DNA of 64,000 nucleotides from an uncultured Methanobrevibacter sp. (GTDB lineage Archaea > Methanobacteriota > Methanobacteria > Methanobacteriales > Methanobacteriaceae), in contig NZ_OMWA01000003.1 in NCBI RefSeq assembly GCF_900314615.1, forward strand, positions 1 to 64,000. Direction: 5' to 3'. Below are positions 61,038-64,000 of the stretch, one piece after another. Made by a program: the position numbers and the translations under genes. The notes under the pieces are model-generated. The model was not told the DNA's origin. It was given only the letters and a program-made list of their open reading frames with translations, and did not search any database. The number at the start of each line of letters is the position of its first letter. Within the stretch, counting starts at the first letter, position 1.

Positions 61038-61222
61038 ATTTAAACCTGTGAGGAATTATAATTTCCTTAAAATTTATTTTTTTATTAATTTTGCACTTTT
61101 TTATTAAAATTTTTGAAAAATAGTATTTTTTTAAACATAATAGTAAGTATAATATATTTGTTAAGATACAAATATTATATTATAATGTTTTATAAGCTTT
61201 TGATATTTTTTGGAGGGAAATG

Positions 61223-62701
61223 ATGATTAATGTATATGTTTCAAGATTTAACCCTGAAACTGATATGGAACCACATATGGAGTGTTATGAAATAGAACAA
61301 ACCCCTCATATGAAAGTTCTTGACGCATTGCAGGCTATAAACGACAAGTATGATGCAGACATCAGTTTTAGAAGCTCTTGTAGAGCAGGCCAATGCGGGT
61401 CTTGTGGAATTTTATTTAAAGGAAATGGAGCTCTAGCCTGTCAGAAAGAAATAAAGGACGGGGCAATTATCGAACCGCTTAGATTCCCGGTCATTAAAGA
61501 CCTGATTGTTGACAAATCAAGTATTGAGGCCAAAGTCAAAGATTTGGAATTATCCCTTCAATGTGACCATAAATGTGATGAACTTGATACAAGCATCACA
61601 AAGGCAGATTCTCAAGAAACCAAAAAGGTCAGAAGCTGTATTGAATGTTACTCATGTTATTCAACATGCCCTGTTGTAAATATCGCAACAGAAGAATTTG
61701 GCGGACCATACCTGATGAGATATGTTCGTAAATTTGAAAGTGACCCTAGAGATAACTTTGATAGACTTAAAGAAGCATTGGATGAAGGTTTATATAAATG
61801 TACCAGCTGCGGAAAATGTCTTTCAGTATGTCCTAAAAACATCAACACCTTTGGAGATGCAATAGAAAAAATGAGAGCTATTGCTGTTGCCAACGGTTCA
61901 GGACCTCTGCCTGAACATGTTGCATTTAAGGAAAACATCTTAAAAACCGGAAGGTCTATAAAAACCAATGAAACTCCATTTATTGAAGAAGCTGAAAACT
62001 ATACCGGTTCAAAAGTGGCTTTCTTTACAGGTTGTATGGTAGACCACAAGTTTCCTGAAACCGGCCATAAGTTAGTAAAAATATTAAAAGAGAATGGAAT
62101 TGACATTGATGTTCCTGAAGGTCAGGTGTGCTGCGGTTCACCGCTTTTAAGAACTGGCCAAACTGATATTGTTCAAGACCTTGTTGATAAAAATAAAGAG
62201 GTCTTTAAAGATTATGATACTGTAATTACCATATGTTCCGGCTGTGGAGCAACATTGAAGAATAATCATCCTCAGTTCGGTTCAAAATTAAATGTAATGG
62301 ACATCAGCGAATTTTTAGTTGACAAACTGGACGAATCCAAACTAAAAGAAGTTAATATGACCGTTACATACCATGATCCTTGTCATCTGGGAAGAGGTCA
62401 GGGAATTAAAGATGAACCTCGTGATATTATTGAAAAAATTCCGGGTGTTGAATTTAAAGAAATGAAATATCCGTGCCAATGCTGCGGTGCAGGGGGAGGA
62501 ATTAAATCCGGAAAACCTGACATTGCACTTGATTTATCAAAATCCAAAGCAGAAATGATTAAAGAAACCGGCGCTGATGCCGTTGTTACAATCTGCCCGT
62601 TCTGTGAATTGAATCTACAGGATGGTTTGAATGCAATTGGAGAAGAGGATATAAAAGCTATGCATCTTCTTGAATTATTAAATAAAGCTTACGATGAATG
62701 A
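61223..62701 (+). CDS. tfrB: CoM/CoB-dependent fumarate reductase subunit B (TfrB)
   Basis: 492 residues, the known TfrB size. N-terminal plant-type [2Fe-2S] domain (CRAGQCGSCG, with C near 73), two [4Fe-4S] motifs (CIECYSCYSTCPV, CTSCGKCLSVCPK) and two C-terminal CCG domains (CCGSP, CCGAGGG) like HdrB. It uses fumarate to oxidise coenzyme M and B thiols, giving the heterodisulfide and succinate for biosynthesis. The second ATG (61223) sits better on GGAGGGAAATG than the first (61220). TfrA is not in the window. Confidence 0.9.
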   Translation: MINVYVSRFNPETDMEPHMECYEIEQTPHMKVLDALQAINDKYDADISFRSSCRAGQCGSCGILFKGNGALACQKEIKDGAIIEPLRFPVIKDLIVDKSSIEAKVKDLELSLQCDHKCDELDTSITKADSQETKKVRSCIECYSCYSTCPVVNIATEEFGGPYLMRYVRKFESDPRDNFDRLKEALDEGLYKCTSCGKCLSVCPKNINTFGDAIEKMRAIAVANGSGPLPEHVAFKENILKTGRSIKTNETPFIEEAENYTGSKVAFFTGCMVDHKFPETGHKLVKILKENGIDIDVPEGQVCCGSPLLRTGQTDIVQDLVDKNKEVFKDYDTVITICSGCGATLKNNHPQFGSKLNVMDISEFLVDKLDESKLKEVNMTVTYHDPCHLGRGQGIKDEPRDIIEKIPGVEFKEMKYPCQCCGAGGGIKSGKPDIALDLSKSKAEMIKETGADAVVTICPFCELNLQDGLNAIGEEDIKAMHLLELLNKAYDE

Positions 62702-62715
62702 ATTTATATTAGGAG

Positions 62716-63624
62716 TTGATTAAAATAGGAGATACCGCTGTCAGTGAAGAAAAAGTAGTTGAAACAGCTGCAATGAATTCACCTGAAGAAAAATCCAAAG
62801 AAAAAAGTGAAAAAAAATCAACTTCCACAAAAAAAGCAAAATCAAAAACTCAGTCCAGAGGAACTGGTAGAGTCAAACTTGTACGTGAAAAAGAAGACGA
62901 GGAAATAAGTCTTTTTAAAGAAAATATATACATTGTTTTTGTTGAGTGTGAAACCCCCGGAAACATTGGTTTTCTTGCAAGAACCATGGCAAACTTCGGA
63001 TTGAAAAATTTAGTCCTGATTAACCCGCCAACATTAACAAATGAAGCATTCTATCAGGCTACACATGGGAAATACATTGTAGAAAATGCAAAAATCTATA
63101 AATCACTTGATGAATTTTATCAGTCACAAAGAATTGATTTTAAAGTGGGATCAACAGGAATGGCCGGAGGAAGTTATAACCTTTCAAGAATCCCCTTAAG
63201 GCCAGAACAGCTTGGAAAATCATTGAATGTATCAAATAAGATAGCAATATTATTTGGAAGAGAAGGTGACGGACTTACAAATAAGGAAATCGAAGACTGC
63301 GATATTTGCGTGTCCATACCAACAGACCCTACATATCCTATCATGAACATTTCACATGCCGCTGCAATAATATTTTATGAACTGTTTAAAAACAGACATG
63401 ATTTCGGAGTGGTAGACCTTACTGAAAGCAATGAAATGGAAAAAGATTATCTTCTAAAAGATATGAATTCACTGATCGATACATTGGACATTCCTGAGCA
63501 TAAGAAAAGAAACGGTAAAAAAACCTTTAGAAATATTATTTCAAGAGCATTTATTACCGGCAGAGAAGCCCATACATTAAAAGGAATTTTAAGAAGATTG
63601 AATAATAAAATTGGTGAACAATGA
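62716..63624 (+). CDS. trmJ: SpoU-family tRNA 2'-O-methyltransferase (TrmJ-type)
   Basis: About 300 residues. A Lys/Glu/Ser-rich N-terminal extension (~1-65) leads to the SpoU knot domain with 'IVFVECETPGNIGFLARTMANFGLKNLVLINP' (motif 1), 'ILFGREGDGLTNKEIEDCDICVSIPT' (motif 2) and 'PIMNISHAAAIIFYEL' (motif 3). TrmJ methylates tRNA position 32. The start is unclear: TTG 62716 directly abuts AGGAG, whereas ATA 62725 lies nine bases after GGAG. The next ATG (62773) has no ribosome binding site. Its stop overlaps the next gene by four bases. Confidence 0.85.
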   Translation: MIKIGDTAVSEEKVVETAAMNSPEEKSKEKSEKKSTSTKKAKSKTQSRGTGRVKLVREKEDEEISLFKENIYIVFVECETPGNIGFLARTMANFGLKNLVLINPPTLTNEAFYQATHGKYIVENAKIYKSLDEFYQSQRIDFKVGSTGMAGGSYNLSRIPLRPEQLGKSLNVSNKIAILFGREGDGLTNKEIEDCDICVSIPTDPTYPIMNISHAAAIIFYELFKNRHDFGVVDLTESNEMEKDYLLKDMNSLIDTLDIPEHKKRNGKKTFRNIISRAFITGREAHTLKGILRRLNNKIGEQ

Positions 63625-64000
63625 GGCGACCTAGATTTGCAGACATAAGTATATTTACCCTAAAATATATCTTCAATTGGAGATTTTGGATAGCGGAAAT
63701 AACTAAAAAATCAAAAATATATAGAAAAGTAATTGATAAAATGCTTTTCGAAGAGGATGAAATCGTTATTGTGCCAAATACGATTAATATTAATAAAAAG
63801 ATAGAATCAGAAGGCTCAGAGTTCTTGCCTACTCAGATTATCAAAGAAGTCATCAAAAGATGTGACGATATTGTTATTATGAACAGCTGTCTTTGCAGAT
63901 CATCAAACAACTGTCAGGATTACCCTCATGACATCGGATGCATTTTCCTCGGCCCTACAACCAGAAAAATTCCAGAACACATCGGTAAAAAAGCAACTGT
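63621..64000 (+). CDS. Cysteine-cluster (probable Fe-S) protein, partial
   Basis: Begins MRRPRFADISIFTLKYIFNWRF and runs to the window end (126 codons, no stop). The ATG overlaps the TrmJ stop (ATGA). A motif 'NSCLCRSSNNCQDYPHDIGCIFLGP' with C-x-C, a further C, then C eight residues on is characteristic of small Fe-S binding proteins of anaerobes. The partner and function are unknown. GGTGAACA is the ribosome binding site. Confidence 0.7.
   Translation, partial: MRRPRFADISIFTLKYIFNWRFWIAEITKKSKIYRKVIDKMLFEEDEIVIVPNTININKKIESEGSEFLPTQIIKEVIKRCDDIVIMNSCLCRSSNNCQDYPHDIGCIFLGPTTRKIPEHIGKKAT

Noticed and set aside
1..64000. CRISPR arrays, insertion sequences, complete tRNA genes
   Set aside because: No regularly spaced repeats, no transposase-like frame and no GC-rich cloverleaf was seen; the only RNA genes supported are the 16S fragment and the C/D sRNA.

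Overview
The window looks like a chromosomal segment of an AT-rich methanogen of the order Methanobacteriales, most likely Methanobrevibacter. The evidence is archaeal information genes (PAN, archaeal NAC, MBF1-like factor, archaeal Trm-G10), a pseudomurein-type Mur ligase/MraY/ATP-grasp cluster, a hydrogenase maturation protease beside NikR, TfrB of CoM/CoB-dependent fumarate reductase, adhesin-like secreted proteins, AT-rich gaps with archaeal TATA boxes, and ribosome binding sites of the GGTGAT/GGAG type. The genus is an inference.

Layout. 1-74 is the 5' end of a 16S rRNA gene on the minus strand with its AT-rich leader and promoter. 0.6-13.3 kb is mostly a minus-strand housekeeping run: Trm-G10, a PH-domain membrane protein, a C/D box guide RNA, PAN, then two secreted or membrane proteins, Mur ligase, MraY homologue, ATP-grasp, hydrogenase protease, methyltransferase and NikR. 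13.3-25.3 kb is mixed metabolism (LOG protein, LeuB/AksF, acyl-CoA ligase, ArgB, QueG-like protein), interrupted by an 0.9 kb gene-poor structured region at 17.2-18.1 kb and a frameshifted membrane gene at 23.8-24.35 kb. 25.4-28.9 kb is an accessory block: predicted polynucleotide ligase plus a micro membrane protein, and a GHKL ATPase with STAS-like DUF4325 proteins. The two operons are preceded by near-identical 126-bp promoter repeats. 28.9-40.9 kb holds a possible PD-(D/E)XK protein, TarI/TarJ-like CDP-ribitol genes, a 34-residue basic protein, ArgJ, a Regnase-like PIN protein coupled to a membrane GGDD protein, NAC, an aldo/keto reductase, TagI and a TacT-like GNAT. 41-49.8 kb holds a molybdate/tungstate ABC transporter and a sodium symporter with a 37-residue accessory protein. 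50-55.5 kb is an arylacetate-CoA ligase/ACT/IorBA group. 55.9-64 kb holds a YhgE/Pip-type membrane protein, an adhesin, an AarF kinase, TfrB, TrmJ and the start of an Fe-S protein.

How they fit together: one block makes and exports cell wall material, one matures and regulates nickel hydrogenases, one handles aromatic 2-oxoacids, and one imports oxyanions. The most promising undescribed unit is the ligase plus ATPase/STAS block, because the shared promoter element suggests co-regulation. I saw no complete tRNA, CRISPR array or insertion sequence. Terminators are often hairpins that contain the stop codon and are followed by a T run. Several genes lack a ribosome binding site and may be leaderless. 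Family assignments come from motif recognition, not database searches.
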